A program made the position numbers and the translations under genes. A stretch of DNA of 64,000 bases, taken from assembly GCA_934351255.1 (NCBI GenBank), contig CAKRJH010000003.1, positions 148,876 to 212,875 on the forward strand. The letters are read 5' to 3'. The notes below the pieces were generated by a model. It saw only the letters and a list, made by a program, of their open reading frames with translations. It did no database searches and was not told where the DNA came from. Of the stretch, positions 52,932 to 61,922 are shown piece by piece. Source of the stretch: an uncultured Lachnospiraceae bacterium (GTDB lineage Bacteria; Bacillota; Clostridia; Lachnospirales; Lachnospiraceae). How positions within the stretch are numbered: the first letter of the stretch is position 1; each line of letters starts with the position of its first letter.

Positions 52932-54842
52932 TCAATCTGCCTGTTCTATGGTATGGTCCTGCTGTCCGTCACTGCCCTGTTTCCTGCTGTTGTCCTGCAT
53001 CACACGCCGTGCGATCGCGGGCGCATCCATGCCATACATCCGGCGCAGCTCCGACACCGAACCGTGTTCAATAAATTCATTGGGGAATGCCACCGGCACG
53101 ACGCGGACACCACGCCCGCCATACCACGCTGCGATAGTCTGACCGACACCTCCGGTCAGCACGCCGTCTTCCAGTACATACACCCGGTCATGTTCTTCGG
53201 CGATCTCCTCGAGCAGCTCCTCATCCAGCGGCTTGACAAAGCGCAGATTGATCACGGAACTCCCGATCTGCTCCGCCTGTAACAGATCATGGACCTCACA
53301 GGCCGTCTGGACCATGTCACCTACCCCTACCAGCGCAATGTGACGCTCCCGATAGATCCACTGTCCTCTGCCCTTTTCCAGAGGCTCCGTCCGATCAGAC
53401 AATCCCATCCAGGCTTCGCCTCTCGGATAACGGACCGCCACCGGCTCCTGCAGCTTCATGGCAAACTCCAGCATCGCGGTAAATTCCACACCATTCATCG
53501 GAGCCATGATCGTCAGTCCCGGCATAGCCTGTAAAAATGCAAGGTCAAAAATTCCCTGATGCGTCTCCCCGTCATTGCCCACCAGGCCGGCACGGTCGAC
53601 CGCCAGCACCACCGGCAGTCCTCCGATGCAGATATCGTGGATGATCTGGTCATAGGCTCTCTGCAAAAATGTCGAATACACTGCCACCACCGGTCTGAGA
53701 CCTCCTGCCGCCATACCGGCCGCAAAGGTCACCGCGTGTTCCTCCGCAATGCCCACGTCAAAGAACCGGTCGGGATACCGCTCAGCCATGGCCGTCAATC
53801 CCGTTCCCGAAGGCATGGCGGCACAGACCGCCACCACTCTGGAATCCGCCTCGGCCAGCCGCAGCATCTCCCGGCTGAAAAGCTCCGTGTAAGTCACCCC
53901 GGTCTTCTGCTCTCTGGCCTGTCCGGTCTTGACAGAAAACGGTGACACCCCATGAAAACGGGATGGATCCTGCTGGGCCGGTGCATAACCTTTTCCCTTC
54001 CTGGTGCACACATGCACGACCACCGGCTTGTCCGCCTGTGCCGCACTGTGAAATGCCGTTATCATCTTGCCGATATCATGGCCATCGATCGGCCCGATAT
54101 AGGTCAGTCCCATATCCTCAAACAACATCCCCGGAATAAACAGACGCTTCACAATGTCCTTGGCTCCGCGGATCCTGCTGGTAATCTTTGAGCCACCTAC
54201 CGGCAGCCTGCTCAATGCCTCCTCCACGTCTGCTTTCAGACCGGTATAATTCTTGCTTGTCCTGATCTCGCCAAGATAGCTGGACATACCGCCCACATTC
54301 TTGGAGATCGACATCTGATTGTCATTTAATACAATAACCACATTGGTCTTCATCTGGGCGGCATTGTTCAACGCCTCAAACGCCATGCCGCCGGACATCG
54401 CACCATCTCCGATTACCGCAAATACCTTGTGATTGCGGTGACACAGATCCCTGGCCTTGGCCAGTCCCATGGCCACACTGATCGAGGTGGAACTGTGCCC
54501 GGTATCGAACACGTCGCAGTCGCTCTCCTGCGTCTTGGGAAATCCGCTGAGTCCCCCCATCTGTCTCAGACTGTCAAAGCCATCTTTGCGTCCGGTCAGG
54601 ATCTTGTGGGTATAACACTGGTGTCCCACATCCCACACGATCTGATCCTCCGGAAAATCACAGCACAGATGCAGCGCCATCGTCAGTTCCACTGCACCCA
54701 GATTGGATGCAAGATGTCCTCCGGTACGGCTCACTTTCTGTACCAGAAATTTGCGGATCTCACGGGCAAGCTGTCCATATTGTGAAGGGTCTATTTTTTT
54801 GATATCATTCGGTTCTTTGATCTGATCCAATAAATTATCCAC
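52932..54842 (-). CDS. dxs: 1-deoxy-D-xylulose-5-phosphate synthase
   Basis: A 636-residue thiamine-dependent enzyme starting with GTG (GGGAGAGATACC upstream). Diagnostic motifs are GHQCYTHKILTGR, GDGAMSGGMAFEALNNAA (thiamine binding), DVGIAEEHAVTFAAGMAAGGLRP and RAGLVGNDGETHQGIFDLAFL. It makes DXP from pyruvate and glyceraldehyde-3-phosphate, the first step of the non-mevalonate isoprenoid pathway, and also feeds thiamine and pyridoxal synthesis. It is 13 bases after ispA, which uses the downstream products. Confidence 0.97.
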   Translation of the reverse strand: MDNLLDQIKEPNDIKKIDPSQYGQLAREIRKFLVQKVSRTGGHLASNLGAVELTMALHLCCDFPEDQIVWDVGHQCYTHKILTGRKDGFDSLRQMGGLSGFPKTQESDCDVFDTGHSSTSISVAMGLAKARDLCHRNHKVFAVIGDGAMSGGMAFEALNNAAQMKTNVVIVLNDNQMSISKNVGGMSSYLGEIRTSKNYTGLKADVEEALSRLPVGGSKITSRIRGAKDIVKRLFIPGMLFEDMGLTYIGPIDGHDIGKMITAFHSAAQADKPVVVHVCTRKGKGYAPAQQDPSRFHGVSPFSVKTGQAREQKTGVTYTELFSREMLRLAEADSRVVAVCAAMPSGTGLTAMAERYPDRFFDVGIAEEHAVTFAAGMAAGGLRPVVAVYSTFLQRAYDQIIHDICIGGLPVVLAVDRAGLVGNDGETHQGIFDLAFLQAMPGLTIMAPMNGVEFTAMLEFAMKLQEPVAVRYPRGEAWMGLSDRTEPLEKGRGQWIYRERHIALVGVGDMVQTACEVHDLLQAEQIGSSVINLRFVKPLDEELLEEIAEEHDRVYVLEDGVLTGGVGQTIAAWYGGRGVRVVPVAFPNEFIEHGSVSELRRMYGMDAPAIARRVMQDNSRKQGSDGQQDHTIEQAD

Positions 54843-54855
54843 GGTATCTCTCCCA

Positions 54856-55752
54856 CTATTTCTTTCTATGTATCAACATGGTAATCATCTCGCGCAGGAA
54901 TGTCCGGTCACCCGGCAATTCCTCCAGAAGCTGCATGGCTTCACGGGAATACTCCTCCACCGCCGCCCCGGCGGCCTCCATGCCATACAGGGTTACGTAG
55001 GTTGTCTTTTCGTTGCGGTCATCGCTGCCCACCGGCTTGCCAAGTTCCTGTGTCGTGCTGGTGACATCCAGAATATCATCCTGGATCTGGAATGCCATTC
55101 CCACCAGATAACCGATCCTCTCCATCTGCTGTAACTGTGTCTCATCCGCTCCCGCCAATGCCGCACCAGCCATCAGCGATGCCTCCAGAAGTGCACCGGT
55201 CTTCAGGCGGTAGATAAATTCCAGAGTCTCCTCATCCAGAGCCTGTCCTGTTTTTTGGACATCAACAACCTGTCCGCCCACCATGCCGTAGACTCCGGCT
55301 TTGGTGGCAAGGATCTGAAACGCCCTGGCTGCAGCCTGCTTATCCTCTGCCCTTACCAGTGCATCCGCTACGGTCTCATAGGCGTAGTTGAGCAGGGCAT
55401 CTCCTGCGAGGATTCCCATATCTTCCCCATATACCACATGGGTGGTTTTGCGTCCACGCCGCAGATCATCATTGTCCATCGCCGGCAGATCGTCATGCAC
55501 CAGTGAATACGTGTGGATCATCTCCTGTGCCGCCATAAACGGTGCCACCGTCTCCGGAGCCTTTCCTCCGAACAGACGGTAGGACTCCAGCATCATCACC
55601 GGACGGATCCGTTTGCCGCCACCCATCACACTGTATTCCATCGCCTCAAAAATCGTCTTCTGCAGGCTTGTTTTCTGAGGAAGCACTCCCTTTAGGATCT
55701 CCTCCACGCAGTCTATGTCCTGCTGTAACTGTACCTTAAATGTCTTCTGCAT
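54856..55752 (-). CDS. ispA: Farnesyl/geranyl diphosphate synthase
   Basis: The 298-residue polyprenyl synthase has the two aspartate-rich motifs: DDLPAMDNDD (first, preceded by LVH) and DDILD (second), plus GGKRIRPVM and KTGALLEASL. It condenses isopentenyl diphosphate units to C10/C15 chains. The ATG follows GGAGGGAATG and overlaps the end of xseB by 17 bases, showing translational coupling in xseA-xseB-ispA-dxs. Confidence 0.95.
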   Translation of the reverse strand: MQKTFKVQLQQDIDCVEEILKGVLPQKTSLQKTIFEAMEYSVMGGGKRIRPVMMLESYRLFGGKAPETVAPFMAAQEMIHTYSLVHDDLPAMDNDDLRRGRKTTHVVYGEDMGILAGDALLNYAYETVADALVRAEDKQAAARAFQILATKAGVYGMVGGQVVDVQKTGQALDEETLEFIYRLKTGALLEASLMAGAALAGADETQLQQMERIGYLVGMAFQIQDDILDVTSTTQELGKPVGSDDRNEKTTYVTLYGMEAAGAAVEEYSREAMQLLEELPGDRTFLREMITMLIHRKK

Positions 55753-55945
55753 CGGACATTCCCTCCTGAATCACCTGTAATTTCTTTTCCACCTGGTCGA
55801 TTGACTGATGACATTCCCGGATCAGTTTCATCCCCTCTTCATAATGCTGAAAGGATTCTTCCAGTGTCAGTTCTCCATTTTGAAGTTCATCCACGATTCC
55901 ATCGAGCTTATCAAAATAATCTTCCAAGTTCTTTTTCTTTGCCAT
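55736..55945 (-). CDS. xseB: Exodeoxyribonuclease VII small subunit
   Basis: The ATG at 55945 with GGGAGAG upstream gives 69 residues, a normal size; the longer frame is not supported. LEDYFDKLDGIVDELQNGELTLEESFQHYEEGMKL, a family signature written here in two adjoining parts of motif, is clear. Its start overlaps the end of xseA by 35 bases and its end overlaps the ispA start. Confidence 0.95.
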   Translation of the reverse strand: MAKKKNLEDYFDKLDGIVDELQNGELTLEESFQHYEEGMKLIRECHQSIDQVEKKLQVIQEGMSDAEDI

Positions 55946-57206
55946 AGTTCTCTCCCTTTCGGCATGTTGTATCCGTATCCGCGTCCGTCCCGTCACCGGC
56001 AGGCCGTATCTCTCTGACCTGCGCCAGAATATCTCCATCCTGCAATGTCAGCCGGAACATCTGATCCGGACGGATCTGGCTGACCGACCGGACAGGAACT
56101 CCCTGCTCATCTCTGGCATAGCCAAACCCTCCCTGCAGCTTATACAGGGGAGAGAGTCCCTTCATCTCCTCCACGTACAAAGCAAGTTGATGTCTCGCCG
56201 AGGTCATCCGCTGTTCCATCATCATGGTCATATGTTTCGCAATATTGTCCAGACGCATGCGTTGCTGCCGCAGCAGCATCCGCGGGTTCTGTCCCTGCAC
56301 TGCGGTCTGGTAACGCGACAATGTCAACCGGCACCGGTGCAGTTTCTGCTGCATCTGAAGATCCAGAGTCTGCTGGATATCCGCCAGCCTCTGCTGCAGA
56401 TCCCACCAGTCATAGACCGCCAGTTCTGCCGCCGCAGACGGAGTCGGTGCGCGCAGATCCGCCACCCAGTCCGCGATCGTCGTATCTGTCTCATGTCCGA
56501 CGGCCGAGATCACCGGCTTGGTGCATGATGCGATCGTCCTGGCCAGTTCCTCGTCATTGAACGCCCAGAGATCCTCGATCGATCCGCCACCGCGTCCGAT
56601 AATGACCGTGTCCACATCCGTGGTCTCAAAATAGCGAAGCCCCCGGATCACAGTCTGCGCCGCGTTCTCTCCCTGCACTCTGGCCGGATAAAGAATAATC
56701 TGCACATACGGATTTCTTCGGTGCGATACATTGCAGATATCCTGTATGACAGCACCCGTCTGTGCGGTCACGACACCGATCCTGGACGCATATTGCGGAA
56801 TCGGCTTTTTCCGGTCTTCGTCAAAAAGCCCCTCCGCAAGGAGGCGCTTCTTTAATTTTTCATATTCTTCATAAAGTCTGCCCGTACCCTCTCTGGTGAT
56901 CCGGGTCGCATATAACTGATATCTGCCATCCCTTTCATAGACCTGTACACTCCCCTGCACAATGACACTCATGCCCTCGCGCATCTGGAAATCCAGGCCC
57001 CTGCGGCAGGATGAAAACATCACACATGCCAGCGCACTGTTCTTGTCCTTCAGCGTAAAATAAATATGTCCGGAAGAATGATACTTGCAGTTCGAGATCT
57101 CTCCCTGAACACACACCCGATTCAATGCATACTCCCGGACAAACATATTCTTGATATATCGATTGACTTCAGAAACAGTGCTGATCTGTTCTCTTCTATC
57201 CTGCAT
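55911..57206 (-). CDS. xseA: Exodeoxyribonuclease VII large subunit
   Basis: The 431-residue protein has the N-terminal OB fold (VCVQGEISNCKYHSSGHIYFTLKD) and the XseA catalytic core with GRGGGSIEDLWAFNDE and SAVGHETDTTIADWVADLRAPTPSAAAE. It degrades single-stranded DNA with XseB. The ATG at 57206 overlaps the nusB stop (TGATG); a GTG one codon earlier is also possible. The gene end overlaps the start of xseB by 35 bases. Confidence 0.95.
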   Translation of the reverse strand: MQDRREQISTVSEVNRYIKNMFVREYALNRVCVQGEISNCKYHSSGHIYFTLKDKNSALACVMFSSCRRGLDFQMREGMSVIVQGSVQVYERDGRYQLYATRITREGTGRLYEEYEKLKKRLLAEGLFDEDRKKPIPQYASRIGVVTAQTGAVIQDICNVSHRRNPYVQIILYPARVQGENAAQTVIRGLRYFETTDVDTVIIGRGGGSIEDLWAFNDEELARTIASCTKPVISAVGHETDTTIADWVADLRAPTPSAAAELAVYDWWDLQQRLADIQQTLDLQMQQKLHRCRLTLSRYQTAVQGQNPRMLLRQQRMRLDNIAKHMTMMMEQRMTSARHQLALYVEEMKGLSPLYKLQGGFGYARDEQGVPVRSVSQIRPDQMFRLTLQDGDILAQVREIRPAGDGTDADTDTTCRKGENYGKEKELGRLF

Positions 57207-57622
57207 CACGCTTCTGTTTCCTGCTCCCTTGCAACATTCCCCAGCAGTCCGTTCACAAATGCCGGAGATTTCTCCGTTCCATAGGTCTTCGCCAGTTCCA
57301 CGGCCTCATTGATCGCTACACCCACAGGAACCTTCTCGTCATAAAGCATCTCATATACTGCCACTCTGAGGATCGCCACATCGGCCTTCGCCAGACGGCT
57401 GATCTCCCAGCCGCGGGAATATCTGGTAATGTAATCGTCCAGTTCCTCCAGATGTTCCATCACGCCGTGATATTTGTCATTGATCTGTCTGAGATCTTTC
57501 TTACCTGCATCTTCCAGGGTCTGAAGATAATCCTCTGCCTGCTGCGACAGACTCTCCCTGTCGTGATAGTCTGTCTGAAATAACAGGATGAATACCTGCT
57601 CCCTGATTTCTGTCTTTGTCAT
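57206..57622 (-). CDS. nusB: Transcription antitermination factor NusB
   Basis: A 138-residue all-helical protein with the NusB pattern: REQVFILLFQTDYHD at the start, RLAKADVAILRVAVYEMLYDEKVPVGVAINEAVELAKTYG in the second half (quoted in parts). It joins NusE/S10 at boxA to allow full transcription of rRNA operons. It follows the asp23 gene by 26 bases. Confidence 0.96.
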   Translation of the reverse strand: MTKTEIREQVFILLFQTDYHDRESLSQQAEDYLQTLEDAGKKDLRQINDKYHGVMEHLEELDDYITRYSRGWEISRLAKADVAILRVAVYEMLYDEKVPVGVAINEAVELAKTYGTEKSPAFVNGLLGNVAREQETEA

Positions 57623-57648
57623 ATGAATTGTCCTTTTCTCTCTTCTCT

Positions 57649-58026
57649 TTATTCGTCCAGGTTTACTCCGGCGATGCGGACATTGACGGTAGAAACATTC
57701 AGTCCCGTCATGTTCTCAATCTGCTGTTTCACCTTTTCCTGTACATGCTCTGACAGGTCCGGAATGCTGTAACCATAACGAACGACTACCATCATATCGA
57801 CACGGACCGTTCCGTTGTCCATGGTGACCTTGACGCCCTTGGACAGCTTCTTCATGCCCAGTTTGCTGATCAGTTCATTGGTCACGTTTCCTGCCATGGC
57901 ATAAACGCCCTCTGTCTCAGTCGCAGCCAGGGCAGCGATCACTGCTACCACATCTGAGGCGATCTTCACCTCTCCATCCTGCTTGCTATCTACGATATAA
58001 TCCTTGGATTCCTGCTCTTTTGCCAC
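57649..58026 (-). CDS. Asp23/Gls24 family envelope-stress protein
   Basis: I chose the GTG at 58026 because AAGGAGG lies 9 bases upstream, giving 125 residues. IASDVVAVIAALAATETEGVYAMAG and VDMMVVVRYGYSIPDL are the family pattern. Members bind the membrane through partners and are linked to envelope stress; in clostridia this gene is a fixed neighbour of nusB. It starts the housekeeping operon, from a strong promoter at 58080-58107. Confidence 0.93.
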   Translation of the reverse strand: MAKEQESKDYIVDSKQDGEVKIASDVVAVIAALAATETEGVYAMAGNVTNELISKLGMKKLSKGVKVTMDNGTVRVDMMVVVRYGYSIPDLSEHVQEKVKQQIENMTGLNVSTVNVRIAGVNLDE

Positions 58027-58079
58027 AACAGATCCCTCCTTTAAGCCTATATGTACCATCATGCCACATTATCTTTTAT

Positions 58080-58107
58080 ATTATACCAAATTCCCACGTA
58101 TTTGCAA
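58080..58107 (-). promoter_or_regulatory. Sigma-A promoter for asp23-nusB-xseAB-ispA-dxs operon
   Basis: Minus strand TTGCAA, 16 bases, TATAAT, in the gap between spoIIIAH and the Asp23 gene, about 54 bases ahead of its GTG. Confidence 0.65.
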
Positions 58108-58122
58108 TAGCACGCCGGACAC

Positions 58123-58710
58123 CTATTTGCTCTCGACAGCCACCGGAGTGATCACGATCTTATCCGCGGAAACGCCGGTCTTGCGATGTACAATATCCTG
58201 GATCTGCGCCAGTTTGGACTGTGTCAGTTTCTCCCCGGACACCACCACATCCACACTGTTTTCCTGCACGGAAACGACCACCTGCGAAAATCCCTTGGCT
58301 TTCAGAAGTGTCTCCGCATCATTCTCCGCCTGGGACTGCTTCGTCATCTTTGTCACCTCAGCCACGGCCCGGCTCTTCTCATCCCGGGATAATTTCTCAT
58401 TGTTGACGATCGCCATCAGATCCTCCTGGCTTCTGGCCCGCGTCTGTTCCCGCTTCAACTTGGCACTGGCAAAATATTCCCCGTCGATCGTCGAGGACAC
58501 CATCACGGCCTCCCCCGGATTCTCCTTTGAGGACGTGGTTACCTGTCCGTCATCCTCCACCTGATACAGTCCCGGCTCCTCCACCTCGGCATCCGTGGTA
58601 TGTACTGCCTTATCCATTTCTTTTCCTGTGAAATTCAGATAGCCGGCCGCCACCAGAAGCAGCGCCAGCATCGCAAAAATAATGTGATTTTTCCGAAATA
58701 ACCGTTTCAT
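58123..58710 (-). CDS. spoIIIAH: Stage III sporulation protein AH
   Basis: The 195-residue protein has one N-terminal membrane helix (about 10-27) and a forespore-mother cell channel-type YscJ-like ring domain (KGFSQVVVSVQENSVDVVVSG, EKLTQSKLAQIQDIVHRKTG). SpoIIIAH pairs with SpoIIQ to link the two cells during engulfment. Last gene of the spoIIIA operon. Confidence 0.96.
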   Translation of the reverse strand: MKRLFRKNHIIFAMLALLLVAAGYLNFTGKEMDKAVHTTDAEVEEPGLYQVEDDGQVTTSSKENPGEAVMVSSTIDGEYFASAKLKREQTRARSQEDLMAIVNNEKLSRDEKSRAVAEVTKMTKQSQAENDAETLLKAKGFSQVVVSVQENSVDVVVSGEKLTQSKLAQIQDIVHRKTGVSADKIVITPVAVESK

Positions 58711-58714
58711 GCAT

Positions 58715-59284
58715 TCATCCTCCCGATTGTTTTGATTCCTGATACTTCATTACTCTAATCTTATGTGCCCCGATCGGGAATAATGCCTCCACCGCCTCAC
58801 ATATTTTTTCTTCCACCAGGGAATCCCCCGCCCCCTGCGCAATGACCAGTACCCCCTGCACCCTGGGAAATCCGTCGCTGTTCTCCGGATCCCGATCGAC
58901 CGTCATCATCACCTGTACCTTTCCCACCCCCTGGATCTCCGAGAGAATCTTTTCCAGTCTCTTTTCCTGTCCCTCCACATAGACCCGGCTGTCCTCCCAG
59001 TCTGTCTGCTGCAGGCTCGCACTCTCCGACTGCCCGCTGCCGGAGGTATTCCGGGATCCTCCGGACGGCCAGGAACACACCAGCAGCACCACTCCTGCGC
59101 CAAACAACAGAAGCATTCTGGTCACGCCCAGTTCCCGGATCATCCGCCTCCATCCGTCACCCAGAACACCTGCTTTTTTCCAAGCCCCAGCGCCCGCCGC
59201 AAGATCTGAGAAAAATCCTTTTTCCCCGGATTTCCTTCTGTCCTGACCCGCAGTGTCTTTATCTGATCCTTTTTTGAATTCCAT
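58715..59284 (-). CDS. spoIIIAG: Stage III sporulation protein AG
   Basis: The ATG at 59284 has GGGAGGTGAAGGTGAC upstream and gives 189 residues with a membrane helix near 55-72, as expected for AG; an alternative ATG at 59143 would leave 142 residues, lose the cytoplasmic N-terminus and sit at the ATGA of the spoIIIAF end. The ring-forming domain (LEKILSEIQGVGKVQVMMTVD) is clear. If the first start is right, its first 48 codons overlap spoIIIAF in another frame. Confidence 0.9.
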   Translation of the reverse strand: MEFKKGSDKDTAGQDRRKSGEKGFFSDLAAGAGAWKKAGVLGDGWRRMIRELGVTRMLLLFGAGVVLLVCSWPSGGSRNTSGSGQSESASLQQTDWEDSRVYVEGQEKRLEKILSEIQGVGKVQVMMTVDRDPENSDGFPRVQGVLVIAQGAGDSLVEEKICEAVEALFPIGAHKIRVMKYQESKQSGG

Positions 59285-59622
59285 GTCACCTTCACCTCCC
59301 TGACGGTAAGTCCCTCCTGCGCCGCAAGTTCCTTCGTCTGGCTTTTGCACCACGACACGGTCTGCTTCCTGATCTGCTCTTTTCTCCTGTCTTCCTCCAG
59401 GTACAGTTGTTGTCTCATCTGCCGGATCTGCTGCGTGTGAAAAGCACGCTGCATCCACTCTCCCACCAGATCCTGTCCCCGGCCCGCCAGACAGATCACC
59501 TGGACGACCAGTACCATCAGGATCAGTCCGCCCACAAAGCGGAATATATCCCGGTAGGACTGCTTCTGTACCAGATTCTGTAGTGCACCAAACAATACGA
59601 TATAGGTGATCACTGCTTTCAT
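59140..59622 (-). CDS. spoIIIAF: Stage III sporulation protein AF
   Basis: A 160-residue protein with an N-terminal helical membrane region (about 5-25 and 30-50) and a soluble C-terminal domain. It belongs to the mother-cell feeding-tube complex of the spoIIIA operon. Its end overlaps the start of spoIIIAG. Confidence 0.93.
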   Translation of the reverse strand: MKAVITYIVLFGALQNLVQKQSYRDIFRFVGGLILMVLVVQVICLAGRGQDLVGEWMQRAFHTQQIRQMRQQLYLEEDRRKEQIRKQTVSWCKSQTKELAAQEGLTVREVKVTWNSKKDQIKTLRVRTEGNPGKKDFSQILRRALGLGKKQVFWVTDGGG

Positions 59623-59666
59623 GTTCCCGTTACATTCCTTTCCCCTTCACTCTCATCCCTTCACTC

Positions 59667-60761
59667 TCACGCTGCCCCTGTCACACCGGTTGCCGCGCAC
59701 AGGATGGCAATGCTTCCCGCCAGCAGCACGCTGCAGACGCCCAGGATATATGCCAGAAGATAAACCGCTCCCGCAGCTCCATCCAGACAGGAGATCAACC
59801 GCTTTTCTGTCACCGGTTCTGTCAATGCCGCCACCACACGGTATGCCAGCTGATGGATCAGCAGCCGGATCAATGGGATGCCGCAGATCCATAGCATGGC
59901 CAGGATTCCGGCCACCCCCAGCGCATTTTTGACCAGCCCACCTGTACACAGTACCATTTGCGTCACAGCACCGACCGTCCCTCCCACTCCGGGAATGGCA
60001 GAGCCGAACCGCACCAGCGCCGTCTGCCTCACCTGTCCCGAAAGCGGGACAATCAACCCCTGCAACACATTCATCCCCAGTACAAATCCAAGCAGCGTCT
60101 TTGCCCCGCTTTGCACACCGCTCTTCAGCAGCGCGGCCATTCGCGAAAACATATTTTCGCCACTCAGGCCATCCAGGATCAACAGCACAAAATACAGATT
60201 GACCGCTGGCAGAGCCACCTTTACCAGAAGATATTCCGCCAGAGTGATGACAAACAGGGTCGTCCCATAATATCCTCCCGCCACCTGCGCTCCCTGCACA
60301 AAACTCAGACTCACACAATAAGTCGGCAGAAGTGTCTTCATAAAATCCAGCAGCAGCGTCAGAGTCTCTCTGGTCATCTGGTACATTTTTCCAAATGTCG
60401 CGGCAAGCAGCGTGCAAAACGACAGATAGACCAGATAATAGCTGGTCTGGGAGACCTCACGGCTCTGCCACAGTTTTCCGAAATTGTGGATCAGCGCCCC
60501 CATCAGGGACAACAACAGCAGAGACGATACCATACTCTTTTCCCGGCTCCCCAGAGAAAGGATCAACGCACGCAGCTGCTCCATGCCATCTCCCTGCAGG
60601 CTCCATTCACCCTGTACCATTTTTCGGACACAGGATAAAAAATCAAATCCCTGCCCGGATACAGCTCCATCGATCAGTTTCTGTATTTCCCCACAGTCCA
60701 GTTCGTCCAGCAGGGATTGTCCCATGTTCTGTTCCATCCTCTTTTCCATCTCTTTCTTCAT
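59667..60761 (-). CDS. spoIIIAE: Stage III sporulation protein AE
   Basis: The 364-residue integral membrane protein has a cytoplasmic N-terminus and several hydrophobic segments from about residue 80 on, in the SpoIIIAE pattern (LLLSLMGALIHNFG, GQVRQTALVRFGSAIPGVGGTVGAVTQ in part). It is part of the export-like channel between mother cell and forespore. Stop lies 44 bases before spoIIIAF. Confidence 0.95.
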   Translation of the reverse strand: MKKEMEKRMEQNMGQSLLDELDCGEIQKLIDGAVSGQGFDFLSCVRKMVQGEWSLQGDGMEQLRALILSLGSREKSMVSSLLLLSLMGALIHNFGKLWQSREVSQTSYYLVYLSFCTLLAATFGKMYQMTRETLTLLLDFMKTLLPTYCVSLSFVQGAQVAGGYYGTTLFVITLAEYLLVKVALPAVNLYFVLLILDGLSGENMFSRMAALLKSGVQSGAKTLLGFVLGMNVLQGLIVPLSGQVRQTALVRFGSAIPGVGGTVGAVTQMVLCTGGLVKNALGVAGILAMLWICGIPLIRLLIHQLAYRVVAALTEPVTEKRLISCLDGAAGAVYLLAYILGVCSVLLAGSIAILCAATGVTGAA

Positions 60762-60793
60762 GGTAATACGCTGTCATGACAGATTCCTGCGGA

Positions 60794-61177
60794 TTACAGC
60801 ATCTCCTCAATCGCTCCAAGCAGTCCCTGCAGTACAGGGAGACTCATGCCAAACAAAAGAATCTTGGCATAGAATTCAATCTGTCCGGCCACCGCCTGAC
60901 GCCCGGCATCCCGGCACAGATCGGATGACAGTTCTGCCACATAGGTGATCCCCAGCATTTTCAGGAGAATCCGTATATACACGCCGGAACTTCCCAGATT
61001 ATCCCGGAGTTTCTGCAGCAGCTCTGTCATATCCTGCAGCCTGCTCACTCCCATCCCGAGGATCATCAGGCTGGCCACCAGCACGACCACCCAGGCATAG
61101 ACCTCTTTGCCCTTCGGGATCACCTGGGCGATCAGGACTGCCACCACGCCCAGCACAGCCACCTGTCCCACTTTCAC
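60794..61177 (-). CDS. spoIIIAD: Stage III sporulation protein AD
   Basis: A 127-residue protein with three or four membrane helices and the AD signature ISILLKMLGITYVAELSSDLCRDAG-type stretch (here IRILLKMLGITYVAEL). It is a channel component with AC and AE; gap of 6 bases after AC. Confidence 0.95.
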   Translation of the reverse strand: MKVGQVAVLGVVAVLIAQVIPKGKEVYAWVVVLVASLMILGMGVSRLQDMTELLQKLRDNLGSSGVYIRILLKMLGITYVAELSSDLCRDAGRQAVAGQIEFYAKILLFGMSLPVLQGLLGAIEEML

Positions 61178-61183
61178 CGCCTC

Positions 61184-61378
61184 CTACAGACTAAACAGTT
61201 TTTCAATGCTTTCAAACAGTTCCACGATATAGGGGATTACCCACAGAAGAACCAGGATCAGACCCGCCAGACTCATCAGAAACGCCTGCTCTTCTCTGCC
61301 CGCATGCTTCAATACCTGTCCCAGGATGGAAACCAGAATTCCCACTGCCGCAATCTTAAATATGATCTGTACGCTCAA
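61184..61378 (-). CDS. spoIIIAC: Stage III sporulation protein AC
   Basis: A 64-residue two-helix membrane protein (IIFKIAAVGILVSILGQVLKHAGREEQAF, seen in parts), the usual size of SpoIIIAC. It lies 25 bases after AB and 6 before AD. Confidence 0.94.
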   Translation of the reverse strand: MSVQIIFKIAAVGILVSILGQVLKHAGREEQAFLMSLAGLILVLLWVIPYIVELFESIEKLFSL

Positions 61379-61403
61379 GATTCCTCTCCTTCCTGTTCTC
61401 TCT

Positions 61404-61922
61404 TTATAATAAAAGTAAGGTCACAAAGACTCCCGCTGTCACAGACAGCACCCGGATGATCTTCTGCCGTTCTCCCAGTTCCCTCTCCTCCGCCAGGATC
61501 TGCTGTTCCAGACGTTTCTGCAGCAGGCGAAGCGCCATAAGCTGGCTGTCCAGATCCATATGTCCCAGTCCCTGCCCGGTCTGCCGGATCAACTGCTGCT
61601 GTTCCGGCAGAAGATATACCCTCGGCCCGAATTTCTCCCAGGCAGCATCCCAGATCTCCTCCAGACTGCCGGCCTGTCTGCCCCGGATCTTTCCGATCAC
61701 ATTGAGGAAAAATGTTTCATAAATCCCCGCACCGGAACACAGTTCCAGAAAAATATCCTCCATATCCGCCGCATAATATTCCATGGATCCATACAATCTC
61801 TGAAGGATCTGCTGCCACAGAAGCAGCATCTTCAGCCGGCGTGCGTAGACTCCGGCAGCCATAACACCCACACCGGCAGCCCCGGTCACCACCAGAATGC
61901 TACCCATGATCTTGAACCACAT
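61404..61922 (-). CDS. spoIIIAB: Stage III sporulation protein AB
   Basis: The ATG at 61922 has GGAGG 6 bases upstream and yields 172 residues, the family size; the longer frame runs backwards through spoIIIAA. N-terminal membrane helix, then a T2SS-F-like helical domain with LWQQILQRLYGSMEY, and a C-terminal helix. Its start overlaps the end of spoIIIAA. Confidence 0.94.
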   Translation of the reverse strand: MWFKIMGSILVVTGAAGVGVMAAGVYARRLKMLLLWQQILQRLYGSMEYYAADMEDIFLELCSGAGIYETFFLNVIGKIRGRQAGSLEEIWDAAWEKFGPRVYLLPEQQQLIRQTGQGLGHMDLDSQLMALRLLQKRLEQQILAEERELGERQKIIRVLSVTAGVFVTLLLL

